Source: an uncultured Marvinbryantia sp. | GTDB lineage: Bacteria; Bacillota; Clostridia; Lachnospirales; Lachnospiraceae | DNA length: 64,000 nt | Reading direction: 5' to 3' | Assembly: GCA_934373455.1 (NCBI GenBank) | Contig: CAKRON010000002.1 | Coordinates: 4,225-68,224, forward strand | Shown here: positions 47,875-56,935 of the stretch, in pieces | How the letters are laid out: every line of letters begins with the position of its first letter | Numbering within the stretch: position 1 is the stretch's first letter | Translations under genes and position numbers: made by a program | Notes under the pieces: generated by a model | The model's database searches: none | Seen by the model: the letters and a program-made list of their open reading frames with translations, nothing else | Told to the model about the DNA's origin: nothing

Positions 47875-48636
47875 ATGGATTTATTTAACATTGAAGGAAA
47901 AAAGGCAATTGTAACAGGTGGTACCAGAGGTCTGGGATATGGTATGGCAGAAGGCTTGATGGAAGCCGGATGTGAAGTAGCCATTGTAGGAACCTCTGAC
48001 AAAGTATATGATGTAGCAAAAAGCTTCTGTGACAAAGGATTTAAGTGTCATGGTGTGAAAGCAGATTTCAGTAAGAGAGAAGGAACATATCAGGGATTCA
48101 ATGATTGTGTGGCAGCACTTGGCGGAGACCTGGATATTATTGTAAATGCACATGGTATTCAGAGACGCCACAGTGCAGAAGTATTCCCAATTGAAGAGTG
48201 GGATGAGGTCTTAAATGTAAACTTAAATTCTGTATTTATTCTCTGCCAGGAAGCAGCTAAGATTATGCTGAAAAAAGGTTACGGAAAAATCATTAACATT
48301 GCATCTATGGTATCATGGTTTGGTGGACAGACTGTTCCGGCTTATACAGCAGCAAAAGGTGGTGTGACACAGCTGACAAAAGAATTGAGCAATGACTGGA
48401 TCGCAAGAGGCGTCAATGTCAATGCCATCGCACCAGGTTATATGGCGACTGAAATGAATGCAGCGCTGCTGGATCCGGCTAATCCAAGATATCAGCAGAT
48501 TACAGAACGTATTCCGGCAAACCGCTGGGGAACAGGGGATGATATGAAAGGGGCCTGCATCTTCCTTGCATCTCATGCCAGCGACTATCTGGGTGGTGCC
48601 ATCATTCCGGTAGATGGCGGATATCTTGTAAAATAA
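47875..48636 (+). CDS. Short-chain dehydrogenase/reductase, gluconate/ketogluconate type
   Basis: 253-residue SDR. Cofactor loop TGGTRGLGYGMAEG (~14-27), NAHGIQ (family NAG-like), catalytic Ser in IASMVSWFGG, and YTAAK with Tyr and Lys; C-terminal HASDYLGGAIIPVDGGYLVK is typical. Closest in form to gluconate 5-dehydrogenase/KduD-like enzymes, consistent with keto-acid interconversion in this locus. GGAG 10 bases before ATG 47875 favours it over the ATG at 47866. A strong terminator follows. Confidence 0.9.
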   Translation: MDLFNIEGKKAIVTGGTRGLGYGMAEGLMEAGCEVAIVGTSDKVYDVAKSFCDKGFKCHGVKADFSKREGTYQGFNDCVAALGGDLDIIVNAHGIQRRHSAEVFPIEEWDEVLNVNLNSVFILCQEAAKIMLKKGYGKIINIASMVSWFGGQTVPAYTAAKGGVTQLTKELSNDWIARGVNVNAIAPGYMATEMNAALLDPANPRYQQITERIPANRWGTGDDMKGACIFLASHASDYLGGAIIPVDGGYLVK

Positions 48637-48645
48637 ATCTGTTTT

Positions 48646-48692
48646 GGACGAAGTTTAAAGACTTTTACAGTCAAAAACTTCGTCCTTTTTTG
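48646..48692 (+). terminator. Terminator of the sugar-acid operon
   Basis: GGACGAAGTTT pairs with AAACTTCGTCC, with an inner GAC/GTC pair, followed by TTTTTT. Ends the GntR-to-SDR locus. Confidence 0.93.
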
Positions 48693-48835
48693 TTTAAATT
48701 TGGAATGATAGTTGAAAAGTTAGCAAATAGAGATATGGATTACAAGATTATCATATGATATACTCTAGTACAGCATGCACATGCAAATGTTGTCGACTGC
48801 TCTGAAATGAATTTATGACAGATAGGAGAAGCAAA

Positions 48836-49411
48836 ATGGAAGAAAAACAAAAGAATATGGGATATGTACTACGAAAATTGTTTTTCGCATGTCTGTATCT
48901 GAGTACGTTTACTTTTGGTGGCGGTTATGTAATTGTCACCTTGTTAAAAGAAAAATTTGTAGATCAGTATCATTGGATTGAGGAAGATGAAATGCTGGAT
49001 CTGGTTGCAATTGCCCAGTCCTCACCGGGAGCGATAGCCGTAAACGGAGCAATTATTGTAGGCTATAAGCTGGCTGGCATTCCGGGAATGCTGGTATCGG
49101 TTTTAGGGGCAATTATTCCACCAATGGTGATTTTATCTGTTATTTCAGTATTTTATGATGCATTTTGTTCGAACTATTATATTGCAGCATTGTTAAAAGG
49201 AATGACAGCAGGGGTTGGAGCAGTGATTATGTCTGTTGTGTATGATATGGGAAAAAATGTGGTGAAGTCAAAAGATTGGGTAAATGTGGCAATCATGATC
49301 ATCAGCTTTTGTCTCAGCTATTTCCTGAATATAAATATAATCTATATTATACTTGCAGTTGCTGTATTTGGAATGGCACGGACGATTGTAAAAGGAGGAA
49401 AAGGAAAATGA
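48836..49411 (+). CDS. Chromate transporter, N-terminal-type half (short-chain ChrA)
   Basis: 191-residue membrane protein of the chromate ion transporter family, half-size type. FTFGGGYVIVTLLKEKFVD...LVAIAQSSPGAIAVNGAIIVGYKLAGIPGMLVSVLGAIIPPMVILSVIS is the family core. Half-size members act as a pair encoded side by side, as here. Start ATG 48836 has AGGAG 7 bases upstream. Substrate may be chromate or another oxyanion. Confidence 0.9.
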   Translation: MEEKQKNMGYVLRKLFFACLYLSTFTFGGGYVIVTLLKEKFVDQYHWIEEDEMLDLVAIAQSSPGAIAVNGAIIVGYKLAGIPGMLVSVLGAIIPPMVILSVISVFYDAFCSNYYIAALLKGMTAGVGAVIMSVVYDMGKNVVKSKDWVNVAIMIISFCLSYFLNINIIYIILAVAVFGMARTIVKGGKGK

Positions 49412-49968
49412 TATATATTCAGCTTTTTTTGAGTTTCCTTCAGGTTGGGGCTTTAAGTTTCGGAGGTGGATATGCGGCAATGCCACTGATACAGGAACAG
49501 GTAGTGAATTCGCATAGCTGGCTTACTATGACGGAATTTACGAATCTGATAACAATTGCTGAAATGACACCGGGACCAATTGCAATAAATGCAGCAACGT
49601 TTGTAGGAACACAGATAGCGGGGATTTTAGGTGCTGTAATTGCCACATTTGGATGTATTCTTCCATCTTGCATCGTGGTAACCTTACTTGCATATGTTTA
49701 CATGAAATATCGAAATATGTCACTGCTTCAAGGCACGTTGGCATCGCTTCGCCCGGCAGTCGTAGCGATGATCGCAAAGGCTGGAATTACTATTTTGATA
49801 TCAGCTTTTTTCTTAGATGGGACTGTCACTTTTATCCGTCAGAATATATGCGTTTCCATGATTCTGTTCTTTGGAATTGCGCTGATATTACTTCGAAAAT
49901 TCAAAGTAAATCCTATATTGGCAATGGTTTTGTGCGGGGTGGCAAATGTTATTTTAAGTATTATGTGA
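49408..49968 (+). CDS. Chromate transporter, partner half (short-chain ChrA)
   Basis: 186-residue partner of the preceding gene; start and stop overlap as ATGA, so translation is coupled. Core: LSFLQVGALSFGGGYAAMPLIQEQVV...LITIAEMTPGPIAINAATFVGTQIAGILGAVIATFGCILPSCIVV. The end RKFKVNPILAMVLCGVANVIL is typical. AGGAGG lies ~10 bases before ATG 49408. Confidence 0.9.
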   Translation: MIYIQLFLSFLQVGALSFGGGYAAMPLIQEQVVNSHSWLTMTEFTNLITIAEMTPGPIAINAATFVGTQIAGILGAVIATFGCILPSCIVVTLLAYVYMKYRNMSLLQGTLASLRPAVVAMIAKAGITILISAFFLDGTVTFIRQNICVSMILFFGIALILLRKFKVNPILAMVLCGVANVILSIM

Positions 49969-49997
49969 CAAGAAAAAATATCAAAGAAGTAAAAAAT

Positions 49998-50061
49998 GGA
50001 CAATTATGTGTATTCTGTCAGTTGTTTATTAGACAAAATACACATAATTGTCCTTATTTTT
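49998..50061 (+). terminator. Long-stem terminator after the chromate transporter pair
   Basis: GGACAATTATGTGTATT (49998-50014) and its exact complement (50037-50053) form a 17-bp stem, followed by TTATTTTTA. Confidence 0.88.
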
Positions 50062-50182
50062 AGCAAAGCGGGGGTGTTTGTCTATTGTTGAAAATGGAAA
50101 AATTGATATACAATTAACATACGTAGTGCAGATAGAATTACGGATGATCAAAGGTCAAACGATAACTGGAAGAAGGAAGTGA

Positions 50183-51440
50183 AAGAGCTATGATGTATTG
50201 ACGTATCTGCCGGGTGATATCGAGACGATGATAGGTCAGGATATCTTGGTAAATGACTTTGGAACAGGAGCTTTTTCTATGTTCATAGTGGATGGCATGG
50301 AAGATAAAGACGTGTCGAAGCTGAAAAAGAAGATCGAAGAAGTGGATCATGTAAAACAGGTGATCTGGTATGATTCTCTTGCGGACATCAGCATACCGAA
50401 GAACATGCTTCCAAAGAAACTGTACAATGCATTTAATTCAGATACCGGAACGATGATGGCGATTTTCTTTGATGAGGGAACTTCTTCAGATGGCACGATG
50501 GAGACAAACAACGTGCCATGGCACATGCGATATCACAGACATTTTCATCTGTGATCGGAAGTTCTGTTACAACAATAGCCGGATTTATTGCACTGTGCTT
50601 CATGTCTTTTACACTTGGAATGGATATTGGTATTGTAATGGTCAAAGGTGTCGTTCTTGGTGTAGTTGCCTGTGTAACGATCCTTCCGGCTATGATTCTT
50701 GCAGATAGTGCCATCGATGGCGCGGATGCAGGAAGAATGCTCAGTGAGATGGAAAAGGTCGACGGAATTAAGTGGGCACTTGGATTGGATTCCGTGATTG
50801 GGCCTACAATACCGAAAAGTATGATTCCAAATTCCGTGACCAGTGCGCTGAAAAACGATAAGTACCAGCTGATCCTGGCAAATTCCGAATATAAAGTGGC
50901 AACAGATGAGCTGAATGATCAGATTAAAGAACTGAATACCATTTTACATAATTATGATGAGAACGGTATGCTGATTGGAGAAGGACCTTTGACCGCAGAC
51001 TTGATTGATATTACCGATACAGATTTCAAGCATGTCAGTGCAGTATCCATTGGAATTATTTTTGTAATCATCATGCTGTTGTTTAAATCTGTTTCACTGC
51101 CATTTATCTTGGTAGGAGTGATTGAATTTGCAATTTTCGTTAATATGGGAATACCATATTATACGTGAACAAAGCTGCCGTTTGTAGCATCTATTGTAAT
51201 CGGAACCATTCAGCTGGGATCCACAGTAGACTATGCAATCCTTATGACAACCCGCTATAAGAGAGAGCGGAATCACGGTGCAAATAAATATGATGCCATC
51301 ACAACGGCACACCGTGTATCCTGATGGCAAGAGGCGCACTGATCAGTATGGTGGTAGTAATCTTTGTATTGCCGTCTATATTTATGGTATTTGATAAAGT
51401 CATCGTGAAAACGAGCAAAGGCTTCCTGCCACAGAAATAG
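50183..51440 (+). pseudogene. Decayed MMPL/RND-family membrane transporter
   Basis: Remains of a large MMPL-type exporter. Piece 1 (50183-50508) lacks a start and reads YDVLTYLPGDIETMIGQ...SDTGTMMAIFFDEG. Near 50510 the frame jumps and ~100 codons of the first membrane domain seem missing. Piece 2 (50518-51168) reads MAHAISQTFSSVIGSSVTTIAGFIALCF onward and ends at an in-frame TGA (51166). The frame continues after it (LPFVASIVIGTIQLGSTVDYAILMTTRYKRERN) to another stop at 51322. Piece 3 (51324-51440), in a new frame, is the usual C-terminus (MARGALISMVVVIFVLPSIFMVFDKVI). Several lesions, so not functional. Confidence 0.85.
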
Positions 51441-51462
51441 ATGTCTCGATTGAGATAAATAA

Positions 51463-51512
51463 GGGAGCATATCAATGACAGATCAGTCATTATGATATGC
51501 TCCCTGTTTTTC
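51463..51512. terminator. Bidirectional terminator between the MMPL remnant and degV-type gene
   Basis: GGGAGCATATCA pairs with TGATATGCTCCC, with inner ATGAC/GTCAT pairing, followed by TGTTTTTC on plus and by TTATTTATC on minus. Confidence 0.8.
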
Positions 51513-52413
51513 ACTCTGTACAAGCAAGTTCTCTGTCTTTCCCAATGAAGAAAAGTGCAATGGTATCAGGACCGACATGACTTCCGGTACAGAAGTCATA
51601 CGAGGTATTGATGAAATCACGTACTTTGATTTTTTCCTGTATTTTCTTCATAATATAAAGAGAATCTTCATAAGCGTCTGCATGGGCAATGCCGATAATT
51701 TGCTGCTCTGGATGTATGATGTTGTCACAAACCAGATCAATCAGAGTGTTTAATGCAGATTTGCGGCCACGGACATTTTTATAAGAGACGATGTAGCCAT
51801 CTTTGTCGCCTTTCAGGATAGGTTTAATTCTCAGAACATTTCCAATAGCGGCTACACTTCCTTTGATTCGTCCTGTATGAGAGAGATATTTGAGATCTCC
51901 CACAGTAAAGATGCCATTCATTTTTCCAACACAGGATTCCAGAAAATCTGCAACTTCATCGACAGCCATACCTTTATCGCGCATGAGGCTAGCATATATG
52001 GCAAGGATTCCCTGTGCAAGAGAAGCATTAAGAGAATCAATTAATCGTATTTTATGACCATTTGCGTTATTGTCCAATAAATCTTCTGCGGCTAATCTTG
52101 CAGAATTATAAGTTCCACTGATATTTTTACTTAAGGAGAAGTACAGGACATCCTGACCGTCCTGCAATGCTTTTTGAAATTTTTCTTTAAAAGTTGCAAT
52201 GCTGATCAGACCGGTTTTGATTTCACAGCCTTTGCGCATGGCGTTATAGTATTCGGAACCCTTTTCACGTTCTTCTTCAGGTGAAAGATCCGGATTATAG
52301 CAGGTAATCTCTTTGCCGGAAACCAGATTGACAAAAGAGATAACGTTGATGTTATACTGCTTTGCAATGACAGCCGGAAGATTGGCTGCGGAGTCAACAA
52401 AAATTTGAAACAT
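51511..52413 (-). CDS. DegV family fatty-acid-binding protein
   Basis: 300-residue cytoplasmic protein. DegV (FakB-like) proteins bind fatty acids and in known systems present them to the kinase FakA. Start MFQIFVDSAANLPAVIAKQYNINVISFVN, PISF-like loop, LYFSLSKNISGTYNSARLAAEDL, IRLIDSLNASLAQGILAIYAS and GRIKGSVAAIGNVLRIKPIL are family marks. The frame begins at 52437, but AAAGGA precedes the ATG at 52413, so that start is preferred. No fakA gene is adjacent. Confidence 0.9.
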   Translation of the reverse strand: MFQIFVDSAANLPAVIAKQYNINVISFVNLVSGKEITCYNPDLSPEEEREKGSEYYNAMRKGCEIKTGLISIATFKEKFQKALQDGQDVLYFSLSKNISGTYNSARLAAEDLLDNNANGHKIRLIDSLNASLAQGILAIYASLMRDKGMAVDEVADFLESCVGKMNGIFTVGDLKYLSHTGRIKGSVAAIGNVLRIKPILKGDKDGYIVSYKNVRGRKSALNTLIDLVCDNIIHPEQQIIGIAHADAYEDSLYIMKKIQEKIKVRDFINTSYDFCTGSHVGPDTIALFFIGKDRELACTE

Positions 52414-52499
52414 AGTATATTTGATCCTTTCTATCATATATGAAGTATCACCTCATACAATAGTAACAGAAATACAGTGATTGTCAATCACTTCGAGAG

Positions 52500-53405
52500 C
52501 TATTGTATCACCTGGGAATGGTCGTTTTCTGATTCTTTTACGAGGCGGATAAACTCTTTCATTTCTCTGGTACAGAACTTATCTTTGTGGTAAAAGATCT
52601 GTCTGTACATGGAGATTTCAATCTCTTTTATATCCAGCATTGCAAGATCACCATTTTGAATAAATTTCTCCACTGCAAAATAAGGGAGAAAAGAAAGACC
52701 ATTGTGCTGTTTCATCATTTTGATGATAAATTCGGTATCATAAATCTCCAGAATCGGCCTAAGAGGACGGGCCTTCATAGCCAGCTGCTGATCCAGAGCC
52801 TGTCTGTAATTCGAATTTTTTTCGGTAAGGAAAAAAGGTTCATCCAGAATATCCTGAAGCATGAGATCTTTTCTGCTTGCCAGCGGCGAATTGGCACTGG
52901 AAACAAACACGATTGGTTCTTCTTCCTCTATAACCTTTATCCAGTCTCGTTTCCATCTTGGTTCATCCAGTATGTAGATGAGATCCAATTCATTGTGTTC
53001 CATCATTTGAATCAGTTTTTCAGGAGCATCCAATGTAATTTTGATGTTGACTTTTGGATAAAGAGAATGAAATTTATCAAGAAGAGAAGGGAACTTTACA
53101 GTGCATAAGGATGCAATGGTTCCTATATGAAGAGAATCCTTTAATTCTTGATTTGTCTTCATTGACAGCATGATCCATTCCAGTTCGTAAAGAATACGGT
53201 TACAATGCTCATAAAATTGAGTCCCCTGAGGGGTCAGGCTGATTTTCTTCCCCATACGGTCAAAAAGTTTCGTTTCCAGTTCGTTCTCCAGCAGTCGTAT
53301 CTGAACAGTAACTGCTGATTGAGAATATCCGAGCATTTCTGCTGCTTTTGAAAAACTTCCCAGGCGCGCTACCTGTACAAATGTATGAATTTGTCGTATT
53401 TCCAT
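52500..53405 (-). CDS. LysR family transcriptional regulator
   Basis: 301-residue regulator. N-terminal helix-turn-helix: MEIRQIHTFVQVARLGSFSKAAEMLGYSQSAVTVQIRLLENELETKLFDRMGKKISLTPQG; the rest is the substrate-binding-type effector domain. AAGGAGG 6 bases before ATG 53405 fixes the start. Divergent from the nucleoside-recognition-type transporter at 53705 with ~300 bases between, so it probably regulates that gene. Confidence 0.93.
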   Translation of the reverse strand: MEIRQIHTFVQVARLGSFSKAAEMLGYSQSAVTVQIRLLENELETKLFDRMGKKISLTPQGTQFYEHCNRILYELEWIMLSMKTNQELKDSLHIGTIASLCTVKFPSLLDKFHSLYPKVNIKITLDAPEKLIQMMEHNELDLIYILDEPRWKRDWIKVIEEEEPIVFVSSANSPLASRKDLMLQDILDEPFFLTEKNSNYRQALDQQLAMKARPLRPILEIYDTEFIIKMMKQHNGLSFLPYFAVEKFIQNGDLAMLDIKEIEISMYRQIFYHKDKFCTREMKEFIRLVKESENDHSQVIQ

Positions 53406-53484
53406 ACTGTTCCTCCTTGCCATGAAAATTTTTCAATAATTTCATGAAATCTATGAATTTGATTCATTTATATGTTGATGATAC

Positions 53485-53519
53485 AATACGATTACGAGGA
53501 CGTCAATCGTATTTTTTTA
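53485..53519 (+). other. Hairpin with T tract in the LysR-transporter gap
   Basis: AATACGATT and AATCGTATT form a 9-bp stem followed by TTTTTT, like a terminator or attenuator in the leader of the transporter gene. Further on are palindromes GTGAAAAATTCAC (about 53633) and CACGAT-N6-ATCGTG (near 53660), possible LysR sites. The gap 53406-53704 holds no gene. Confidence 0.5.
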
Positions 53520-53704
53520 TACGAATTTATTGGGATTCTAAAGGGAATTTGGCCTGCACGATCGTAAAATCCTATGAAAAAATCCCATAAAAATTAAGCG
53601 GAATGATTCACTTAAACGAGATGTTTATTAAGGTGAAAAATTCACAATAATGAAAATATTCACGATGTAATTATCGTGTAGATGCAACAGAAAGGGTAAT
53701 TACC

Positions 53705-54946
53705 ATGGAATTAACACAAGGCTTAAAAAAGAATAAAAAACTTAAAGCAGAAAAAACCACGAAAACTATCAATTCTGCTGCTTTAGTCACTCCGATGAAG
53801 AAAGTAATGAGTGTGGAACCATTTATTTTTATGGCAGTGTTCCTTATTTTCTTCGGTTGGATGGGAAGCAAAATGGGTGTTATTAATATGATGAACACTC
53901 TGATGAATACAGCATTTGACCTCTTGCTGAATACTTGTTTCTATATTATGTCTATTGCGGTTCTGGCAGGTGCGATTGCTGCGTTACTGACAGAATTCGG
54001 AATTGTGGCAGTTATGAACAAGATTATTTCTCCATTGATGAGACCACTTTATGGACTCCCTGGAGCAAGTATTATAGGTGTTTTTGCAACTTATTTATCT
54101 GATAACCCAGCTATTCTGACATTGGCTGATGACCAGGGATTCAAACGTTATTTCAAGAAATATCAGTTACCGGCATTGTGTAATATCGGTACCGCTTTTG
54201 GTATGGGTATGATTATTACCACATTTATGATGGGAATTGCTTCTCCGACAGGTGAAAGCTTTGTAAAAGCTGCATTGGTTGGTAATCTTGGAGCAATTAT
54301 CGGATCCATCGTCAGTGTTCGTATTATGTTAATGTTTACTTCAAAACATTATGGTACAACAGAGTATTGTGTTAATGATTATGCAGGTAATATGACAGAT
54401 TTACAGAATTACCGTGCCGTTCGTCCTGGAACAGCCGGCGGTCGCTTCTTGAGTGCCATGCTGGAAGGTGGAAAATCCGGCGTAGATATGGGTATGGCGA
54501 TCATCCCTGGTGTCCTGATTATCTGTACCATTGTTATGATGCTGACAAATGGCGCATCTGCAGATGGAACATTTACAGGTGCTGCATACGAAGGTATCGG
54601 TTTCTTACCAATGGTAGGCGAAAAGCTTGATTTCATTCTTAGACCGCTGTTTGGTTTTGCCAGCTCAAAAGGTGTTTCTGTACCGGTTACTGCACTTGGA
54701 GCAGCTGGTGCAGCGATTGGCTTAATTCCAAAGATGGTTGCGGAAGGATTTGCTTCCGGTAATGATATCGCAGTATTTACAGCTATGTGTATGTGCTGGT
54801 CAGGTTATCTGTCCACTCACGTAGCGATGATGGACTCTCTGAAATGTCCGGAAATGACAGGAAAAGCGATCATCAGCCACACAGTCGGCGGATTAATTGC
54901 AGGTATGTCTGCACACTGGCTCTATGTACTTCTGACAATGTTTTAA
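53705..54946 (+). CDS. Multi-pass membrane transporter with nucleoside-recognition (Gate) type domains
   Basis: 413-residue integral membrane protein resembling the CD0519/CD1768-type membrane family and Gate/nucleoside-recognition proteins. About ten hydrophobic segments; landmarks are VLAGAIAALLTEFGIVAVMNKIISPLMRPLYGLPGASIIGVFATYLSDNPAILTLADDQGF and LSTHVAMMDSLKCPEMTGKAIISHTVGGLIAG. The first ~35 residues are basic and cytoplasmic. Transcribed away from the LysR gene. Substrate unknown; the name is a family resemblance from memory. Confidence 0.75.
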   Translation: MELTQGLKKNKKLKAEKTTKTINSAALVTPMKKVMSVEPFIFMAVFLIFFGWMGSKMGVINMMNTLMNTAFDLLLNTCFYIMSIAVLAGAIAALLTEFGIVAVMNKIISPLMRPLYGLPGASIIGVFATYLSDNPAILTLADDQGFKRYFKKYQLPALCNIGTAFGMGMIITTFMMGIASPTGESFVKAALVGNLGAIIGSIVSVRIMLMFTSKHYGTTEYCVNDYAGNMTDLQNYRAVRPGTAGGRFLSAMLEGGKSGVDMGMAIIPGVLIICTIVMMLTNGASADGTFTGAAYEGIGFLPMVGEKLDFILRPLFGFASSKGVSVPVTALGAAGAAIGLIPKMVAEGFASGNDIAVFTAMCMCWSGYLSTHVAMMDSLKCPEMTGKAIISHTVGGLIAGMSAHWLYVLLTMF

Positions 54947-54957
54947 TTGAATGAAAC

Positions 54958-55000
54958 AGACGCAAATCATAGAAATATGGTTTGCGTCTGTTTTTTTGTG
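54958..55000 (+). terminator. Terminator after the membrane transporter gene
   Basis: AGACGCAAA (54958-54966) pairs with TTTGCGTCT (54981-54989), followed by GTTTTTTT. Confidence 0.88.
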
Positions 55001-55063
55001 TCACAGTAAAAATAAACCCCCTGCTATGCAGGGGGAGGGCAGATCTTTAGATATAAGTATGAG

Positions 55064-55119
55064 CTCCTGTGCTATCATAGAAGTGGGTCTGCAAAACCAC
55101 AAATAAAATAGCACAGGAG
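55064..55119 (+). promoter_or_regulatory. Inverted repeat masking the tnpA ribosome site
   Basis: CTCCTGTGCTAT (55064-55075) is the exact complement of ATAGCACAGGAG (55108-55119), the latter holding most of the AGGAGG used by tnpA (ATG 55129). A 5'-UTR stem that hides the ribosome site is known to repress IS200 transposase; the same plan is seen here. Confidence 0.8.
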
Positions 55120-55128
55120 GTCCTAAGA

Positions 55129-55602
55129 ATGGACACAAATAGTTTAGCTCATACAAAATGGGAATGCAAGTATCATATCGTTTTTGCACCAAAATATCGT
55201 CGACAGGTAATCTACAAAGATATTAAAGCAGATGTAGGACAAATACTGGGAACCTTATGCAGAAGAAAAGGGATAGAAATAATCGAAGCAGAATGTTGCA
55301 GTGATCACATCCATATGTTGGTAAGGATTCCACCCAAATATTCAGTATCAGAAATAGTGGGATACTTAAAAGGAAAAAGTTCGTTAATGATATTTGAAAA
55401 GCATGCGAATTTAAAGTACAAGTATGGAAATAGACATTTCTGGTGTCGTGGATATTATGTAGATACAGTAGGAAAGAATACAGCTGCGATCAAAGCGTAT
55501 ATCCAGAATCAGTTGAAAGAAGATTTAGAATACGATCAAATGTCGTTAGTAGAGTATATCGACCCGTTTACGGGTGAGCCGGTGAAGAAAAACAAGAAAT
55601 AA
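55129..55602 (+). CDS. tnpA: IS200/IS605-family Y1 transposase
   Basis: 157-residue HUH single-strand transposase. The HUH motif is HIHML (~residues 62-66, after CCSD), the catalytic Tyr is in IKAYIQNQ (~125), and the start KWECKYHIVFAPKYRRQVIY and FWCRGYYVDTVGKN are typical. Full length, with no frameshift, so possibly active. Confidence 0.95.
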   Translation: MDTNSLAHTKWECKYHIVFAPKYRRQVIYKDIKADVGQILGTLCRRKGIEIIEAECCSDHIHMLVRIPPKYSVSEIVGYLKGKSSLMIFEKHANLKYKYGNRHFWCRGYYVDTVGKNTAAIKAYIQNQLKEDLEYDQMSLVEYIDPFTGEPVKKNKK

Positions 55603-55603
55603 A

Positions 55604-55803
55604 CCACTTGGAGTGGTAGTAGGAAATCAAAGCAAACCAGCAAGCCCCTTTTGGGGCTGCGCCGGAGTAAGGAAGCACTGAATAAGCCCCTTTAGGGGCA
55701 GCTGTGAATGTGGTGCAGTTGGCAGACTTTCAGTGCGCCTTCCGGGCGCAAGCAGGTAATAGCCCCTTATAGGGGCAGAACAAGCCACCCGCTAAGCGGG
55801 TGG
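55604..55803 (+). other. Hairpin-rich tail of the IS200-type element
   Basis: Between the tnpA stop and the right end are at least six compact hairpins: CCACT/AGTGG (55604-55616), AGCCCCTTTTGGGGCT (55643-55658), GCCCCTTTAGGGGC (55686-55699), GCGCCTTCCGGGCGC (55735-55749), GCCCCTTATAGGGGC (55762-55776) and the right-end hairpin (55785-55803). Three share the GCCCC/GGGGC stem. Confidence 0.8.
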
Positions 55804-55833
55804 TCTTGACTGCCTGCGCAGAAAAGCTATGCT

Positions 55834-56688
55834 TTATATTTTGGGCTGGTAACGCATATTAGATACATTGTATACGGTGATGAATGCCAGAGGATCCTCT
55901 CTGTTGATAAAATCCATCAGCCGCTGGTATTCTGTCTTGTCTACAATGGTGATAATTTCTCTTCGCTTCTGCATATTATAGGCTCCATAAGCTTCATAAA
56001 CAGTAGCACCGCTATGCAGTTCATGAAGAATGAACTGTCGGAGTTCTTCCTCTTTTTTGGTGATAATGCAGACGCGCCGTTTGATGTTGTGGTCGAAGAT
56101 AAAATGATCAAGTACAATCCCATTGAAATAGGTACCGAGAATACTTAGCACAACGGTTTTTTTATCATAAACAAGTGCGGCAGAAAGTGCAACACACATG
56201 CCGGAAAGCGACATTGCTTTGCCAAGATCCATATGCAGATATTTATTCATAATCTTGGCAACGATATCCAGACCACCGGAAGAAGCATTGCGGTTGAAAA
56301 GAATGCTGAGCCCAATACTGACAACCAGAACATAGCAGAGCACATCCAGCTCCTGACTGTTGGTCATAGAGCCAAAGTTCGGAAAGATTTTTTCGAGTAG
56401 TCCAAGAAATATTGGGAGCATGATACTGGTATAGACTGTTTTTACTCCAAATTCTTTACCGCAGGTGATAAATCCAATGATCAGAAGCACCACATTAAGG
56501 ATCATGGTGATTGCAGATAGCGGCAGTGGCACGAAATTTGAAAGAACGATACCGAGTCCGGAAATACTGCTTACCGAAGTATGACTTGGTACCAGAAAAA
56601 AATATACGGCAGCTGCAATGATCAGAATTGCACCTGTCAGGATCAGCGTCTCCGAGAGTAATTTTGTATAATTCAATTGTTTTTTCAT
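55834..56688 (-). CDS. YitT family membrane protein
   Basis: 284-residue protein with about five or six membrane segments (ETLILTGAILIIAAAVYFFLVPSHTSVSSISGLGIVLSNF, ASSGGLDIVAKIMNKYL) and a C-terminal DUF2179-like soluble domain (~205-284) reading RRVCIITKKEEELRQFILHELHSGATVYEAYGAYNMQKRREIITIVDKTEYQRL. Function of the family is unknown. The frame extends to 56724 but AAAGGA precedes ATG 56688. Confidence 0.9.
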   Translation of the reverse strand: MKKQLNYTKLLSETLILTGAILIIAAAVYFFLVPSHTSVSSISGLGIVLSNFVPLPLSAITMILNVVLLIIGFITCGKEFGVKTVYTSIMLPIFLGLLEKIFPNFGSMTNSQELDVLCYVLVVSIGLSILFNRNASSGGLDIVAKIMNKYLHMDLGKAMSLSGMCVALSAALVYDKKTVVLSILGTYFNGIVLDHFIFDHNIKRRVCIITKKEEELRQFILHELHSGATVYEAYGAYNMQKRREIITIVDKTEYQRLMDFINREDPLAFITVYNVSNMRYQPKI

Positions 56689-56865
56689 AAAAGAAAATCC
56701 TTTTTGTTTTTCGTAATAAAACATTACTATGTAACTATTGTAATGGCATTTCGCGAAAGTGTAAACCCTTTTTAGGATTCTGTTTCAATTTCGATTTGAA
56801 TGATTGTAAATGTATAGTAGTAATAATGTCTAAAAACAGAAAGTGTATTTTGGTAAAAACTGCTT

Positions 56866-56894
56866 TTGAAATAAAAATTAACTGGTTTTATAAT
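56866..56894 (+). promoter_or_regulatory. Promoter of the 73-residue orphan gene
   Basis: TTGAAA (56866-56871), 17-bp spacer, consensus TATAAT (56889-56894), about 40 bases before the ATG. Confidence 0.7.
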
Positions 56895-56935
56895 AAAAAT
56901 TGAATCTATAAAATGAAACTCAGGAGGAACCACAT

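Larger units (their letters stand above)
55010..55810 (+). mobile_element. IS200/IS605-family element, tnpA only
   Basis: The element carries one Y1 transposase gene and terminal hairpins instead of inverted repeats. Left hairpin: CCCCCTGC-TAT-GCAGGGGG (55017-55035). Right hairpin: CCACCCGC-TAA-GCGGGTGG (55785-55803), followed by TCTTGAC. No tnpB. The exact ends are estimated from hairpin positions. It sits between the transporter terminator and the YitT gene and breaks no gene that I can see. Confidence 0.85.

Noticed and set aside
50130-50182. Short frame ending NWKKEVKEL before the MMPL remnant
   Set aside because: Might be the tail of a lost regulator gene, but too little remains to identify.
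55604-55803. Tail of the IS200-type element as a TnpB guide (omega) RNA
   Set aside because: No tnpB gene or typical omega-RNA structure; the hairpins are reported only as unexplained structure.
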